From NCBI RefSeq assembly GCF_019039035.1, contig NZ_JAHNZT010000015.1:107233-171232 (forward strand): DNA of 64,000 nucleotides. Reading direction: 5' to 3'. Source of the DNA: Citreicoccus inhibens (GTDB lineage Bacteria; Myxococcota; Myxococcia; Myxococcales; Myxococcaceae). A model generated the notes under the pieces. That model was not told the origin of the DNA and did no database searches. It was given only the letters and a program-made list of their open reading frames with translations. A program made the position numbers and the translations under genes. Below, piece after piece: positions 25,621-36,800 of the stretch (positions are counted from its first letter, which is position 1; the number at the start of each line of letters is the position of its first letter).

Positions 25621-26937
25621 ATGAAACATCTGCCTCTCAAAGAAGCGCAGGCGATCGCCTATCAGGCCTTCATGTACGGCTACCCGCTCGCCGAGAACTA
25701 CTCCATCCTTTGGCAGAGCACCCTCGCCGTCCAACAGCAATTCAATACATTCTACGGCAAGGCGCAGCTCTACGGTCCCAGTGACACCACCGTCGTCACG
25801 CCCAACAATGACACGGCGTACTCGCAGGGCTGGCTCGACCTGGGCGCCGAGCCGCTCGTGTTGCAGGTACCGGCGGTGCCCCAGGACCCACCGCGCTACT
25901 ATAGCTTTCAGATCATCGACGCCTGCACCAACAACGTTGGATACGTCGGTTCGCTCACGACCGGCACGGCGGCGGGCAATTACGTGCTCGCGCCCCCCGG
26001 CATGGTGCCGAGCAGCGCCCCGAACGCGACGGTCATCCCGGTGCCGGGGCGCTACATCTTCCTGCTCGGGCGCACGCAGATTCTAGGGCCCAATGACATC
26101 CCAGCGGCCCAGGCGATCATGAACCAATACGCGCTGGTCCCCCTGTCCAAGTTCCTGGGGCAGCCGGCGCCTCCTCCCGCGCCCGCCACTCCTTTCCTTC
26201 CGGTTGCCCCTTCGTTCATCACGACGCTGGCGTTCTTCCAGTATCTCAACCTGGCGCTCACCTTCCAGACTCCACCGGCTGGGGATGCCCCACTCCTTGA
26301 GCGCTTCGCGCGAATTGGCGTGGGCCCCGGCCTGCCCTTCAATCCCGCCACCCTCGAGCCGGAACTGGCGGGTGCGCTCCAGCGCGGGATCCTCGAGTCG
26401 AGCAATGCCATCACCCACAAGACGCAGGAGGGCACTGTCAAGAATGGCTGGAATCTGCCGGTGGTGAACCTCCCCTACTTCGGCACGAACTGGTGGACTG
26501 ACTATGAGTTCCGGTCGACCACCGCGCGGGCGGGGCTCTACGCGAACTCCCCCTCGGAGGCGCTCTATTACCGCGCCTATCAGGATACGAGCGCGGTGCC
26601 CCTCTCCGGCACCACCTCGTACACAGTGACGTTCCCCGCGGGCCAGCTGCCCCCTGCATCAGCGTTCTGGTCGTTGACCATGTATGGGGCGAATCAATTC
26701 CTGGTCCCCAACAGCATCAATCGCTACTCGCTCGGGACTCAGTCGGATTTGACCGTCGCCGCCGACGGGTCCGTGACCATCTATATCCAGGCCACCGCCC
26801 CCACTTCTGCCCAGACACCGAACTGGTTGCCTTCGCCAGCGACAGGCTCGTTCTACGTCGTGCTCCGCGTCTACGGTCCCCAGAGTACGTCCTACCTCCC
26901 GCCAGGACTGGTGCAGGTCGGTAGCGCTGGCGCGTGA
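25621..26937 (+). CDS. DUF1254/DUF1214 domain protein
   Basis: 438-residue protein of the paired DUF1254-DUF1214 type. N-terminal DUF1254 features: EAQAIAYQAFMYGYPLAENY, VVTPNNDTAYSQGWLDL and EPLVLQVPAVP with RYYSFQIID; C-terminal DUF1214 features: YYRAYQDTSAVPLSG, YTVTFPAGQLPPASAFWSLTMY and TGSFYVVLRVYGP. Members are usually exported and of unclear function, sometimes near aromatic-degradation or lipid genes. No signal peptide here with the ATG at 25621; a GTG at 25576 would add 15 residues but no signal either. A Pro/Ala-rich loop (PAPPPAPATPFLP) lies between domains. Confidence 0.85.
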   Translation: MKHLPLKEAQAIAYQAFMYGYPLAENYSILWQSTLAVQQQFNTFYGKAQLYGPSDTTVVTPNNDTAYSQGWLDLGAEPLVLQVPAVPQDPPRYYSFQIIDACTNNVGYVGSLTTGTAAGNYVLAPPGMVPSSAPNATVIPVPGRYIFLLGRTQILGPNDIPAAQAIMNQYALVPLSKFLGQPAPPPAPATPFLPVAPSFITTLAFFQYLNLALTFQTPPAGDAPLLERFARIGVGPGLPFNPATLEPELAGALQRGILESSNAITHKTQEGTVKNGWNLPVVNLPYFGTNWWTDYEFRSTTARAGLYANSPSEALYYRAYQDTSAVPLSGTTSYTVTFPAGQLPPASAFWSLTMYGANQFLVPNSINRYSLGTQSDLTVAADGSVTIYIQATAPTSAQTPNWLPSPATGSFYVVLRVYGPQSTSYLPPGLVQVGSAGA

Positions 26938-27126
26938 CGGCCATCCACCTGAGCGACCGGGGCTGGGTGTCCATGGGACTCGAATGCCTGTCGGCTGGTG
27001 ACCGGAGGACGCTGGCCATCCGCGAGTTGCGCGCGGAGCCGGCGGAAGCAAGGAAAGCTGTCACTCATTTCGCGCAAGAGAGGGTCCATTTCGGGCTTCA
27101 TCCTGCGCCGCAGGGGGAGACGTTCA

Positions 27127-29553
27127 ATGCGAAGTCGTTCTGCGACGCAGTGGCTGTCGAGACTGGGCGCGATGTTGGCCTTGTCTCTGGCGGCGTGTGG
27201 CATGGAATCCCCGGAGGAGAAGACCCAGCCTGTGCAGGATGGAGTATGGCAAGAGGCGGGCACAACCTTGGCGCGTGAGCGTCCAGCAGCGGCGTTGGCG
27301 TGGGACCCATACGCGGACGCGGTGGCGCCAGGCACCACGGCGACGGTCCTCAACGCGAGCGCGGCGCTGGGTGCTCCCGATGGACAGGCCGCGACGATGC
27401 TGGGCTTGCTCAATACAGCGCTCGTCCTGGACCTGGGCCAAGGCGAGGAAGGCACGGGCGACCTCCGCGTCTACTACCAGGGGCTGTCGGTCGCGTTGGT
27501 GGCCACGGTGGACTTCTTGAAAGCGGATGGGACCGTCATCTGCTCCAGTCCTTTGCATCTGGTGGAGCTGGGCCTGGGAACCCATGTGGCGGTGGTGACC
27601 TACCCGGCGAACGGGCCCTACCGCTACGTGCGGTTGAGGGGCTCGGTGCTCGCGCTCTACCTGGTGGATGCGGTGGAGACCTCGCTGCGGGCCTTCTGTG
27701 GAGATGGCATCCTGGGCGGGCTCGAGACTTGCGATGACGCCAATCAAGCCTCGGGAGATGGCTGCAACAGCATCTGCCAGGTAGAGCCGGGCTACACGTG
27801 CACAGGCTCACCGAGTGTTTGCGACAACAACTCGGCCCCCACGGTCGGGAACGTCCACGCAACCACCCCCGAGGACACTCCGGTCAACATTACCCTCTCC
27901 GCGTCGGATCCAGATGGTGACGCGCTGACCTTCTCCTACAGCACGCCCAGCCACGGCACGCTCGCGCTGTCGGGCTCGGCGACCTCGGTCACGTACACGC
28001 CGAATGCGAACTTCAACGGAGAGGACTTGTTCCAAGTCACGGTCTCCGACGGCAAGAAGCAGGCAGTCGCCACGGTGTCCGTCACGGTGAGTCCGGTCAA
28101 CGACGCGCCCGTGGCCTCCTCCGCCGCGGTGACGGTGAATTACAACACGTCGACGCCCATCACGTTGGTGGCCACGGATGTGGACGGTGATGCGCTCACG
28201 TTCACCGCGACGGCGCCTGCTCACGGAACCCTGTCCGGGACCGGCGCGCAGTTGCTCTATACGCCCGATGCCGACTTCCATGGGCCAGACCAGTTCACCT
28301 TCACGGCCAATGATGGCGCGCTGACCTCCAATACCGCGACCGTCACGCTCACCGTCAGGGGTCCGCCAGTCTGCGGTGACGGCTACCTCGATCCGGGTGA
28401 GGTGTGTGACGACGGCAATCGCGTCGCGGGGGACGGCTGTCGCGCGGACTGCCAGGGCGTAGAGGTGTGCGGTGACGGGCAACTCGACAGCGTGAAGGGA
28501 GAGCAGTGCGACGATGGTGGCACGGTCCCCGGAGACGGCTGCGATGCCATGTGCCAACTGGATGCCTTCTCGAATGTGCCACCCACGCTCGTCAGCGGGG
28601 CGCTGAACTGCACTACGGCAAACTCGAACACGGGGCGGAAGACCGCGGTGGATGCGCTGGGGCGCTTCTACGTCGTCATGCGATGCGATGGCGCGGCCTA
28701 CGTCAGCGTGAGCGTGGACCGTGGCCACACCTGGATGGGGCCCACTCCCCTGGGCATCACCAACACAGCGGAGGTCGCGATTGAAGGCGGCCCCACGGGG
28801 ACCGCGTATGTCGCGGCCACCAGCGCGGGCTCACTGATCTTCACGCGGACCGTCGACGCGGGCGCGAGCTGGGAGACGCCGCGCACCCTCACCACGGCGG
28901 CCAACCCCAACCTCAGCTTGGATTCGAGAGGCGATGCCCTCTACATCTCCGTCTCGCGAGGCAGCACAGGGCTCCGCGTCCTCCGGAACTTCGCACGAGG
29001 GGCCAACGACTTCACCGTGACGGACGTGACTCAGAACAACGCCTTCTTCGATGTGGTCGTGGACAAGATCAGCGGAGATGTCTTCTCGGTGAGCGACGAC
29101 CCCACGTTCCACATCCTCCGCAGCAGCGACCAGGGAACCACCTTCGGCCCGCAGAGTTCCCCGCCGGGGCAGGCGTTCTACTCGGACTGGACGGGCTCCA
29201 ACGGATTCATCTACGTCACGGGCACCTTCGGCGATGACAACGTGGACGTCATCCCTGTATCCGCGCCAGGGACAAGCACCCAGGTGACGGGACTCCCCAC
29301 GGATGTGGGTCCTGGCCCCCTCCGGACGATTGACGCGGACGCGCTCGGCAATGGCTACATCGCGACCCAACGCGGTACGGGCGACATCCAGTTGGACCGG
29401 ATGCTCGTGGGGGCCACGTTGATCCTGGCCGCGGACGCCAGGACGGTGGGACCCGGCACCACGCCCGCGGTCGCGGCGCTCCCGTCGAACGGCGGCGCCC
29501 TGGTCGCCTACACGAACGGAACCAGCGTTTACGCCTCCGTCGTCGTGTACTGA
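27127..29553 (+). CDS. Large lipoprotein: DUF4215 Cys modules, Ig-like repeats, sialidase-like C-terminus
   Basis: 808 residues. The signal ends ALSLAAC (Cys24), so a lipoprotein. Order: a beta domain (40-195, galactose-binding-like in look), a DUF4215 Cys module ([17 protein letters not shown]...GDGC), two cadherin-like tandem repeats ([19 protein letters not shown] and [19 protein letters not shown], about residues 238-415), two more DUF4215 modules ([34 protein letters not shown]), and a C-terminal region (about 480-808) with sialidase/BNR-like repeats such as [11 protein letters not shown] and [18 protein letters not shown] precedes the ATG at 27127. Likely a cell-surface binding protein; no sialidase catalytic residues identified. 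Confidence 0.85.
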   Translation: MRSRSATQWLSRLGAMLALSLAACGMESPEEKTQPVQDGVWQEAGTTLARERPAAALAWDPYADAVAPGTTATVLNASAALGAPDGQAATMLGLLNTALVLDLGQGEEGTGDLRVYYQGLSVALVATVDFLKADGTVICSSPLHLVELGLGTHVAVVTYPANGPYRYVRLRGSVLALYLVDAVETSLRAFCGDGILGGLETCDDANQASGDGCNSICQVEPGYTCTGSPSVCDNNSAPTVGNVHATTPEDTPVNITLSASDPDGDALTFSYSTPSHGTLALSGSATSVTYTPNANFNGEDLFQVTVSDGKKQAVATVSVTVSPVNDAPVASSAAVTVNYNTSTPITLVATDVDGDALTFTATAPAHGTLSGTGAQLLYTPDADFHGPDQFTFTANDGALTSNTATVTLTVRGPPVCGDGYLDPGEVCDDGNRVAGDGCRADCQGVEVCGDGQLDSVKGEQCDDGGTVPGDGCDAMCQLDAFSNVPPTLVSGALNCTTANSNTGRKTAVDALGRFYVVMRCDGAAYVSVSVDRGHTWMGPTPLGITNTAEVAIEGGPTGTAYVAATSAGSLIFTRTVDAGASWETPRTLTTAANPNLSLDSRGDALYISVSRGSTGLRVLRNFARGANDFTVTDVTQNNAFFDVVVDKISGDVFSVSDDPTFHILRSSDQGTTFGPQSSPPGQAFYSDWTGSNGFIYVTGTFGDDNVDVIPVSAPGTSTQVTGLPTDVGPGPLRTIDADALGNGYIATQRGTGDIQLDRMLVGATLILAADARTVGPGTTPAVAALPSNGGALVAYTNGTSVYASVVVY

Positions 29554-29652
29554 AGTCACGAGGCCCTGATGCGCGCCTCCCAGCTCAGGCGGGGGGGCGC
29601 GCGCCCCAGGTCACCGTGGGTCGCGGCTCGTCATGGTTGGAAATGCCGCAGG

Positions 29653-30165
29653 CTACGACGACCACCGCACCAGGGCCCAGCAGAACACCGCCAGACCGAT
29701 GATGCTCAGCGCCCCGAAGAGGAGCAGCTCGCGGCGCTCCGCTCGCGGGTCATACCGTCCGCCCGTACGACGTTGGATGGGCGCACGGGCCATCTCCTCG
29801 GTGTAGACCCGCATCGGGGTGTCCGTCGGCGCAGGGAGCACGTGATTGTCATAGGAAGCATTGCGGAAGCCCTCCCCGTGCGCATCGAGGAAGACCTCCA
29901 TCACTCGGGCTGTCTCCAGCATCTCGATCAGCGTCCAGATGGTCCCGTCGAGGGGACAGTCATCGGCCTCACGGCACACGGGGACCGTGAACGACACGGG
30001 CGTGGAGCACAGCGCGGGCGAGCCTCGGAACACGCGCGCGATGCGCCCCGTCACCACCGCGTCGCCCGGAGTGGTGGGCGGCAGCTCGACACGCTCCACC
30101 GTGACCTGCACGTGAAGCTCCGCATCCAGCGCCGCACGGGCATAATCATGGGGAGGAAGAGCCAT
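29653..30165 (-). CDS. C-terminally anchored protein, unknown
   Basis: 170 residues: a beta-rich N-terminal domain (LHVQVTVERVELPP, DAVVTGRIARVFRGSPALCS, VSFTVPVCREADDCPLDG) with three cysteines, a polar linker and a single C-terminal membrane helix (LLLFGALSIIGLAVFCWALV). No N-terminal signal, so a tail-anchored topology is possible. It lies 55 bases after the GST stop on the same strand and may share its transcript. Function unknown. Confidence 0.65.
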   Translation of the reverse strand: MALPPHDYARAALDAELHVQVTVERVELPPTTPGDAVVTGRIARVFRGSPALCSTPVSFTVPVCREADDCPLDGTIWTLIEMLETARVMEVFLDAHGEGFRNASYDNHVLPAPTDTPMRVYTEEMARAPIQRRTGGRYDPRAERRELLLFGALSIIGLAVFCWALVRWSS

Positions 30166-30220
30166 CCGCCCAATCTAACCCGAGGCCCTCATCGATCGGC
30201 CGCCGCGCGGCCTCGACAGG

Positions 30221-30883
30221 TCAGCGCGCACTGCCCGAGGGAGCCGCGAGGCGCTGCTCATACGCATCCAACGTTCGGAGCCAGGCGGGCCGTTCTTCAC
30301 AGCGCTCGCGATAGGCGGAGACCCGCGGGAAGCCCTCCAGCACGCCCGCGTTGCGCACTTCGCGCAGCACCGTGACCATCAAGATGTCCGCCACGGTGAA
30401 CACCTCGCCCGCGAGATATGGCCGGCCTCCCAGCCAGTCCTCCAACGCGCCCAGCACGCGCTCAGCGTGCTTGACCAATTCGGGACGCCGCTGCGCGCCG
30501 GTGGGATCCGCCGCGCCGAGCAGGTCGATCATCAGAATCTGCCCCAAGGGTGGCTCCAGGCTGGTGAGCGCGGCGAAGGACCAGCGCGTCACCTGGGCAC
30601 GACCCGGGAGATCCGCGGGGATCAACCGGCCCGTCTTCTCCGCCAGGTACAGCAGGATTGCCCCCGACTCGGTGAGCACGAAGCCGTCATCGTCGAGCAC
30701 CGGCACCTGGCAGAAGGGGTTCAGTTCGTGGAACGCCTCGGTCCGGAGCTCGCCCGAGGGATGATCCACACCGTGCACCCGATAGGGCACGCCGAGTTCC
30801 TCCAGCGCCCACAGGACTCGCAGATCTCGCGTGATACCCACTACCTTCGAGGTGACTCGGCCGAAGCCATAGAGCGTGAACAT
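30221..30883 (-). CDS. Glutathione S-transferase family protein
   Basis: 220-residue cytosolic enzyme conjugating glutathione to electrophiles. N-terminal thioredoxin-like domain: MFTLYGFGRVTSKVVGITRDLRV (first part), LNPFCQVPVLDDDGFVLTESGAILLYLAEKTG contains the cis-Pro VPVL and the ESxAI glutathione-binding motif (about 52-83). All-helical C-terminal domain includes PYLAGEVFTVADILMV, the conserved N-capping box. The start at 30883 is chosen because the domain begins at once; the open frame extends further upstream without homology. Upstream of the small anchored protein. Confidence 0.9.
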   Translation of the reverse strand: MFTLYGFGRVTSKVVGITRDLRVLWALEELGVPYRVHGVDHPSGELRTEAFHELNPFCQVPVLDDDGFVLTESGAILLYLAEKTGRLIPADLPGRAQVTRWSFAALTSLEPPLGQILMIDLLGAADPTGAQRRPELVKHAERVLGALEDWLGGRPYLAGEVFTVADILMVTVLREVRNAGVLEGFPRVSAYRERCEERPAWLRTLDAYEQRLAAPSGSAR

Positions 30884-31127
30884 GCCCGCGGCATTAGAGC
30901 ACACCCCTCCCGCTGAGGAGCGGAGAGATGGGCCCACCAGGCCCTGTCCGGTTTTCAATTCCAGCGGGCAACGCTCCGCGTCGGAGCCCTCCGCCATGGA
31001 ACAGTTCTCCGCGCCAGCGCCACCCCGTCCGTGCAACTTCTCCTGCGTCCCGCCACAGTCCGGACCGCGGGGAGCGGTGAGTTCCCGCAGCGAACGAACG
31101 CAGTCCAGCGGGTGAACGGGAACGCGC

Positions 31128-31340
31128 ATGGCCGAGCGACAGAACGGAACGGTGAAGTGGTTCAATGACGAGAAGGGCTACGGCTTCATCACGCCTGAGA
31201 GCGGCCCGGATCTCTTCGTCCATTTCAGGGCAATCGAGGGGAATGGATTCAAGAGCCTGAAGGAAGGGCAGCGCGTGACGTTCGAGGCGGTTCAAGGACA
31301 GAAGGGCCCGCAAGCAGACAAGGTCCAAGTCGTCGCGTGA
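31128..31340 (+). CDS. Cold-shock domain protein (CspA family)
   Basis: 70-residue OB-fold RNA/DNA chaperone. RNP1 KGYGFI at residues 16-21 and RNP2 LFVHF at 29-33 are intact, as are [11 protein letters not shown] and [17 protein letters not shown]. Full family length. The 240 bases upstream are free of genes and could hold a structured 5' leader as in other csp genes, but I cannot define one. Confidence 0.96.
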   Translation: MAERQNGTVKWFNDEKGYGFITPESGPDLFVHFRAIEGNGFKSLKEGQRVTFEAVQGQKGPQADKVQVVA

Positions 31341-31514
31341 CCCATTGCAGTCCCCGAGGCGCGGCCCCTTACCGAAACCGGCGCTGCGCCGCGTGAGGCA
31401 GCGCTTGGCCCAAGACGCCCGCCCCCAAAGCCAGCGGCCGTGCGCCATGCGGCGCCAGCCTGCTCGCTCCGATGCCGGGCCCGATGAGATTGACGTGGAC
31501 CCGCGCGAGAATTA

Positions 31515-31542
31515 TGAACGCGTTCAATTTTGAACGTGTTCA
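31515..31542. promoter_or_regulatory. Tandem operator overlapping TetR start region
   Basis: TGAACGCGTTCA (31515-31526, perfect palindrome) and TGAACGTGTTCA (31531-31542) are 16 bases apart centre to centre and end two bases before the TetR ATG. Binding here would block initiation of the TetR-monooxygenase operon: likely autorepression. Confidence 0.75.
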
Positions 31543-31544
31543 AT

Positions 31545-32156
31545 ATGTCCCGCCGAGAGCAAGCCAAGAACGAAAAGTGGGAGCGCATCCAGGCCGCGGC
31601 GAAGCGGCTGTTCGTGGAGCGCGGCTACGAAGGAACGACGATTCGCGCCATCGCGGAGGAGGCGGGCGTCGCGACGGGCACGGTGCTCGTCTATGGCGAG
31701 ACGAAGGACGCCCTGCTGCACGAGGTGTGGCGCGCCGAGGCGATGCCCCTGGTGGAGCAGGCGGTGTCTTCGGTGCGCGCGGGGCCGTTCGTGAATCGGT
31801 GCATGCACCTGTTCACGCCCCTGTTGACGCACTACGCCTCGCAGCCGGAGCTGGCGCGGGTGGTGGTGAAGGAGCTGCCGTGGCTCACGGGAGCGGCCGA
31901 GGAGGCCCAGCGTCCCGCGCTGGCGCGGCTCTTGGGCGCCCTGGCTCAACTGGTGGATGAAGCGAAGGCGAAGGGCGAACTGCGCGCGACGCTGAAGCGC
32001 GAGCTGGCGGCGGAGCTGGTCTTCGCCGTGTACCACTCGGCCGTCCTGCGCCTGCTCTCCCCGCTGACGAACGCGACACTGGCCGAGGCGCGCGAGGGCC
32101 TCCGCCTGGGGCTGGCGGCCCTGTTGACGGGGCTGGGCGCAAGGAGTTCATCGTGA
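31545..32156 (+). CDS. TetR-family regulator of the FAD-monooxygenase operon
   Basis: 203 residues. Helix-turn-helix at about 12-58: WERIQAAAKRLFVERGYEG, TIRAIAEEAGVATGTVLVYG with ETKDALL. The helical C-terminal effector domain has no known signature. ATG 31545 (MSRREQAKN) is preferred over a TTG at 31530 because the latter lies inside the operator. Its TGA overlaps the GTG of the next gene (GTGA), so the two are translationally coupled. Unlike the 4.7 kb pair, regulator and enzyme are here in one operon. Confidence 0.9.
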   Translation: MSRREQAKNEKWERIQAAAKRLFVERGYEGTTIRAIAEEAGVATGTVLVYGETKDALLHEVWRAEAMPLVEQAVSSVRAGPFVNRCMHLFTPLLTHYASQPELARVVVKELPWLTGAAEEAQRPALARLLGALAQLVDEAKAKGELRATLKRELAAELVFAVYHSAVLRLLSPLTNATLAEAREGLRLGLAALLTGLGARSSS

Positions 32157-33289
32157 AGGTGCTGATCGTGGGTGGAGGGATTGGTGGGCTCGCGCTGGGT
32201 GCGGCCCTGACTCGCCGAGGCGTGATTGCCGACCTCATCGAGCGAAAGCCGCGTCCAGGTGACGAGGGGGCCGGAATCGTGCTCGGACCGAACGTGATGG
32301 CCGTGATGAAGGGCCTCGCGTTGCATGAAGCCATCCTCGCGGCTGGGCATCCCGTGGACGCGGCTCGCATCACGGCTGCAACCGGGCGCGTGCTTCAAGA
32401 AACGCCCTACTCCGTGTCTGGCCTGCCACTGCCCGCGACGGCCCTGCACCGCAATCACCTCATGAGGGTCCTGGGCTCCGCGTCGCCCACCCCACGCTTC
32501 GGCGTGTCTGTCCTGGAGCTGAGGCGCGTGGGCGACGGCGTGGAGGTGGACTTCTCCGATGGGGCGACGGGGAGCTACGACGTCGTGGTCGGCGCGGATG
32601 GCATTCGCTCCAGGGTGCGGACCTTCATCTGCGGCGAAGAGGTGCTCCCTCGCTACTCCGGCTACACATGCTGGCGCGTGGTGGTGGACGGCCACTTCGG
32701 CGAGTCCGTGGTCGAGATGTGGGGCCGAGGCAGGCGCCTGGGTGTGGTGCCGCTGGGCGAGGGCCGGACCTACCTCTATGCCACACTCAATGCGCCGCGC
32801 CGCGCGCCACCTCCGTGGACGAACGTCGCGGAGTTCCGCGCCGCGTACGCCGAGTTCTCGGGCGCCACGGCCCGCGCCGCGCTGGCCGCTGTCGAGCGAC
32901 TGGAGGCCCTGCTGCACAACGACATCGAGGACTGCCCCGCGCCGCGATGGTGGAGCCCCGGCGTCGTGCTCCTCGGGGACGCGGCCCATGCGGTGACGCC
33001 CAACCTGGGCCAGGGGGCGGGGCTCGCCATCGAGGACGCCGCGGCGCTCGCCCAGCTCCTGACGACGATGGGCCCCACGGATTCGGCGCTGGCCCGCTAT
33101 GAGAGCCTGCGGCGCCCGCGCGCGGAGCGGATCCTCGACCGCTCGTGGTCGATAGGGCGGATCGCGCAGTGGGAGAACCGGTTCGCGCGGGGACTCCGGG
33201 ACGCCCTGCTGAGTTGGACGCCAGCGTCCGTGACGCGCGCGCAACTCGAGAAGGTGGTCCGCGACATGCCCGGCGTTCCCATCGGCTGA
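32153..33289 (+). CDS. FAD-dependent monooxygenase (salicylate-hydroxylase-like)
   Basis: 378-residue class A flavin hydroxylase. Rossmann motif VLIVGGGIGGLALGAAL at residues 3-19, the middle DG motif YDVVVGADGIRSRVR, and the second FAD motif VVLLGDAAHAVTPNLGQGAGLAIEDA near residue 275. Starts with GTG at 32153 after AAGGAG, coupled to the TetR gene. Likely hydroxylates an aromatic compound sensed by its TetR partner. It is only distantly like the Tet(X)-like enzyme at 4.8 kb; the two do not look like recent duplicates. Confidence 0.9.
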   Translation: MKVLIVGGGIGGLALGAALTRRGVIADLIERKPRPGDEGAGIVLGPNVMAVMKGLALHEAILAAGHPVDAARITAATGRVLQETPYSVSGLPLPATALHRNHLMRVLGSASPTPRFGVSVLELRRVGDGVEVDFSDGATGSYDVVVGADGIRSRVRTFICGEEVLPRYSGYTCWRVVVDGHFGESVVEMWGRGRRLGVVPLGEGRTYLYATLNAPRRAPPPWTNVAEFRAAYAEFSGATARAALAAVERLEALLHNDIEDCPAPRWWSPGVVLLGDAAHAVTPNLGQGAGLAIEDAAALAQLLTTMGPTDSALARYESLRRPRAERILDRSWSIGRIAQWENRFARGLRDALLSWTPASVTRAQLEKVVRDMPGVPIG

Positions 33290-33876
33290 TCCGCGGTGAC
33301 GCCCTGTCGAGGCGGATCCGACGGATGGACCCTACAGGTCGGCCCGAGGCCGCCGCGAGTCAGAGTCCCTGGGAGCGGGCTCCCCGACCGAGCGTTGATA
33401 CACCGAATTGAAACCACCCGGCCGTTTGCCGTTGGAGCCCGGCGACTGCGGCGGAACGCACGTGCGTCCGCAAGGGACGCATTCACCGAGACGCGGAGTG
33501 AGCATCTCCGCGCCGCTCCCTCGCAGCGGCCTCGGATCCGCGAGTGGCCCTGCGATTGCTAATCCGGCCGCGTGATGATCGTCATCAGCCCGCTCGCGTC
33601 TCGACACGACCCCAGACGTCCACTCGAACCCATCCGACGACAGCGTCACATCCCCCGCAGGACAGGTCGCGAGCAGGTTGATGCCGACATTCCCCTGGAG
33701 TGACTCCAGGGGCTCGCCGCAGGCAACAGCACCGCATTCCCTCTCCGATTGATGTCTCGGCTGACGTCAAGCCCAGGCACCTCCGCGTGACGCGTCTCAC
33801 CAGCGTCGTCACGCGCGGGCGCTTGGGCAGAAACGCCGGCACTCCGTCGTCACCCCCATCCCAGAAGGGACCGTCC
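33290..33876. other. Gene-free interval with a dyad
   Basis: No coding signature. At 33692-33712 CCCCTGGAGT and ACTCCAGGGG flank a single G: a 21-base dyad about 165 bases upstream of the next gene, usable as an operator or as a seven-base-stem hairpin. Confidence 0.45.
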
Positions 33877-36800
33877 GTGCCCACTTCGACACCTCCGCCG
33901 AATCCCACCCCGACCGGCATCATCAGCATCCCCGTCTCCGAGCCACTCGACGTCGACGGAGACAACGGCGAGTTCCGGCTCGTCCAGACCGGCTCCTCCA
34001 TGGTCCTCGTTGGCGTCAACGACGACGACATGATTCAGGGCTACTTCAGCGACTCGACCGCCGCATACCTCAGCCGCCCCAAGGGCAATCCGAAGCGATT
34101 GGACCCCTGGACGGGGTTCACCATCGAGAAAGACTCGACGGAGTCCACGCTCAACTTCGAGACCTCGAAGCGCATTGGCGTGGTCGCGCGAGGAGGCCTG
34201 GTCTACGTCTTCTGGATTGACAGCGCGAACAACGGCCTGTGCGCGGCCCGGGTCGCCGCAGGCGCCACGCGCACCACGACGGACTGGTGCCAGATCAGCC
34301 TGCCCGCCTCGACGCCAGGAGGCAGCCCGACCCCCGTGGCGATCTCCGCAAAGGGAGTGTCGGCCTGCGCGGGCAAGGGGGATACCGAGATCCTCCTCAA
34401 CTACGCCGCATGGGACTCCAGCAGCAACTCAGCGGTGATCTACCACCTGGTCATGGATACGATCGGGTACAACTCGCTCACCAATGACTGGGTTTGCCAG
34501 ATTCCTCGCTGGTCCGTGAAGGCGCCCATCACCAATCCGAGCCAGTCCTCGTCGAACATCTCGCATCTCGATGTCCGCACCATTCTCGTCTCGCAGCCGG
34601 CGGACACCGCCACCAACCCTCCCATCAACTTCCTCATCGCGGCGTTGTGGGATGACGCGCACAGCACCACGACGACCTTCTCCTGGACGTTGGACGCCGC
34701 ATGCCATGCCAGCGCCCCCTCCGCGCCAGCGCCCATGCTCCTTCCCTGGCCCAGTGTGGGCAAGAGCCGCAAGGCCCTGGGCACGAGCCTGGCCGTGGAC
34801 CCCGCGGGAAGACTCGTCGCCCTGTTCGCGGACAACAATCATAGCAATGCGATCTCGCTCGCTGTGATTCAAGACATCCGGCCCCTGCGGCAGCTCAGCC
34901 CATCCGTCGCCGCGCCCACCTGGAAGGAGTATGGGAAGGTCTTCGCGAGCGCGGAAGAGGACACGACGGGGCCCCTGTCGATGACCTTCTCGGTGGGAAT
35001 CAACCCGCAGTCGACGGGGCAGGATACGACCACCTTGCCCATCATCCTGGGGATGGCCTGGGTCCGTAACTCGAGTTCCATGGGCTCGCCCGTTCAGATG
35101 TCCTCGCTGAAGTATGGCGATTTCATCCTGCAGACCGCCCTCCATCCGCCGAAGCAACAGAACTCGGGCAGTCGGCTGCTCACCGCGGTCTGCGATCCAT
35201 TCCCCATGCCGCTCCCCGCGCAGGAGGTCTGGGGCAATGCCAGCCCCGATGGCATGGCTGACTGGAACATGTTCGATTATGAGATGAACACGACCCAGGA
35301 GGACGTGGTCCTCAACGAGATCAACTTCTCCGGGAGCGTCGGCGTCCAGTTCTCCGTGGAGGCCAAGGCGGGGGCACTTGGGGTCCAGAAGGGCGGGAGA
35401 GGCGGAGGCTCGGTGAAAGTCGGGGCTTCCGGGCGCTTCGCCTGGCAGGACAGCAAGTACACGGCCCAGAGCATCAAGGTGCAGACGAAGGCCTACCGTC
35501 ATCCCTACTTCCCCCTCGATGACGGGTCTCCCTACCTGGTCCGCCCCTACGGGTGCTACTTCGGGCGGTCCCTCTTCTGGTTGCGCTCCCAATACGGGAC
35601 CGCGGCGAACCTCGCCTTCAACCAGGACACCCCGTTCACTCCGGCGCCGTTGATCGTGGCCCACTGGCCTGTCGCCTCGAAGGACTCCGATGAGACCGCG
35701 GCGGGCGACTTCTTCAGCTACGCCTGCACCCCCGGCGTGGTGGACTCCTATACCGAGGCGGCCATCAACGCCCGGATGTACAACCTGTATACCGAGTGCG
35801 TGAACCGGATGTTGACCGCCGGCAAGACGCAGGCGCAGATCAAGCAGATCTTCACGGCCCCGGACGGCACCGACCTCAGCACGTTCTACACCGGCAAGAA
35901 CTACGTCGCGGCCGTCATCGCGAAGTACGGCACGGAGACCAGTCTCGATGGCCAGAAGTACCTCAAGTTCGCCATGAGCGGCAGCTCGGTCTGCGACGGC
36001 CAGTACCGGGTGTCGAACAGCGAGACGTCCGGCTTCGGCGTCCACCTGGAGATCAGCGCCTATGCAGGCTTCGTCCAAACCGCCGAGGGCCAGGCCATGG
36101 GCATCGGAGTCTCGGGCGAAAGCTACATCGGGGGAACGCTGGACTTCTCGTTCTCCTACAAGAACGACTCGACGACCACCAACTCGCAGGGCGTGGGGGT
36201 CTACACCTATCTGAATACGCTGGCACCGACCCAATCCATGTCGGCGCGGCTGTACATCCTCAAGGAAGCGTATCTGTGGGCGCTGGAGTTGCAATACTTC
36301 CCGACCATCGCGCGGGACTGGTACATCCAAGCCCTTCGCAACGCGAAGACCAGCGGGGAGATCTCCTCTCCCACGGATGAGCCGAACCTGGACATGCTCG
36401 CTGGCACCACGTCCGCGGACAACGTCCTGCTCTACGACGAGTCGCTGCCCACGCGCTTCCTGTTCGTCGTCACGACCTGGGACCAGGGACCGCAGCAATA
36501 CACGCCCATCAATGTGCCCAAGGACCTTCCGGGTGGATACGACATCACCACCTTCAATTCTGGCATTGGGGACGGCACGACGTTCAATCTGCCGGGGCCC
36601 TGCGACGTCGCCTATGGCGCGAATGGCTGCTTCCGCTTCATCCCTGGGGTGACGGGCGCCATCACGTTCAACCAGGCCACGTTCGGAAACCCGGGCTCGG
36701 GGACCACGAACAAAGGCTACTACCGGCAAGTCGGCTATCCCAATCGCAAGGCATACAATGTCTCGCAGGACTTCACCCATGTCTGCGACGAAGGCCACTC

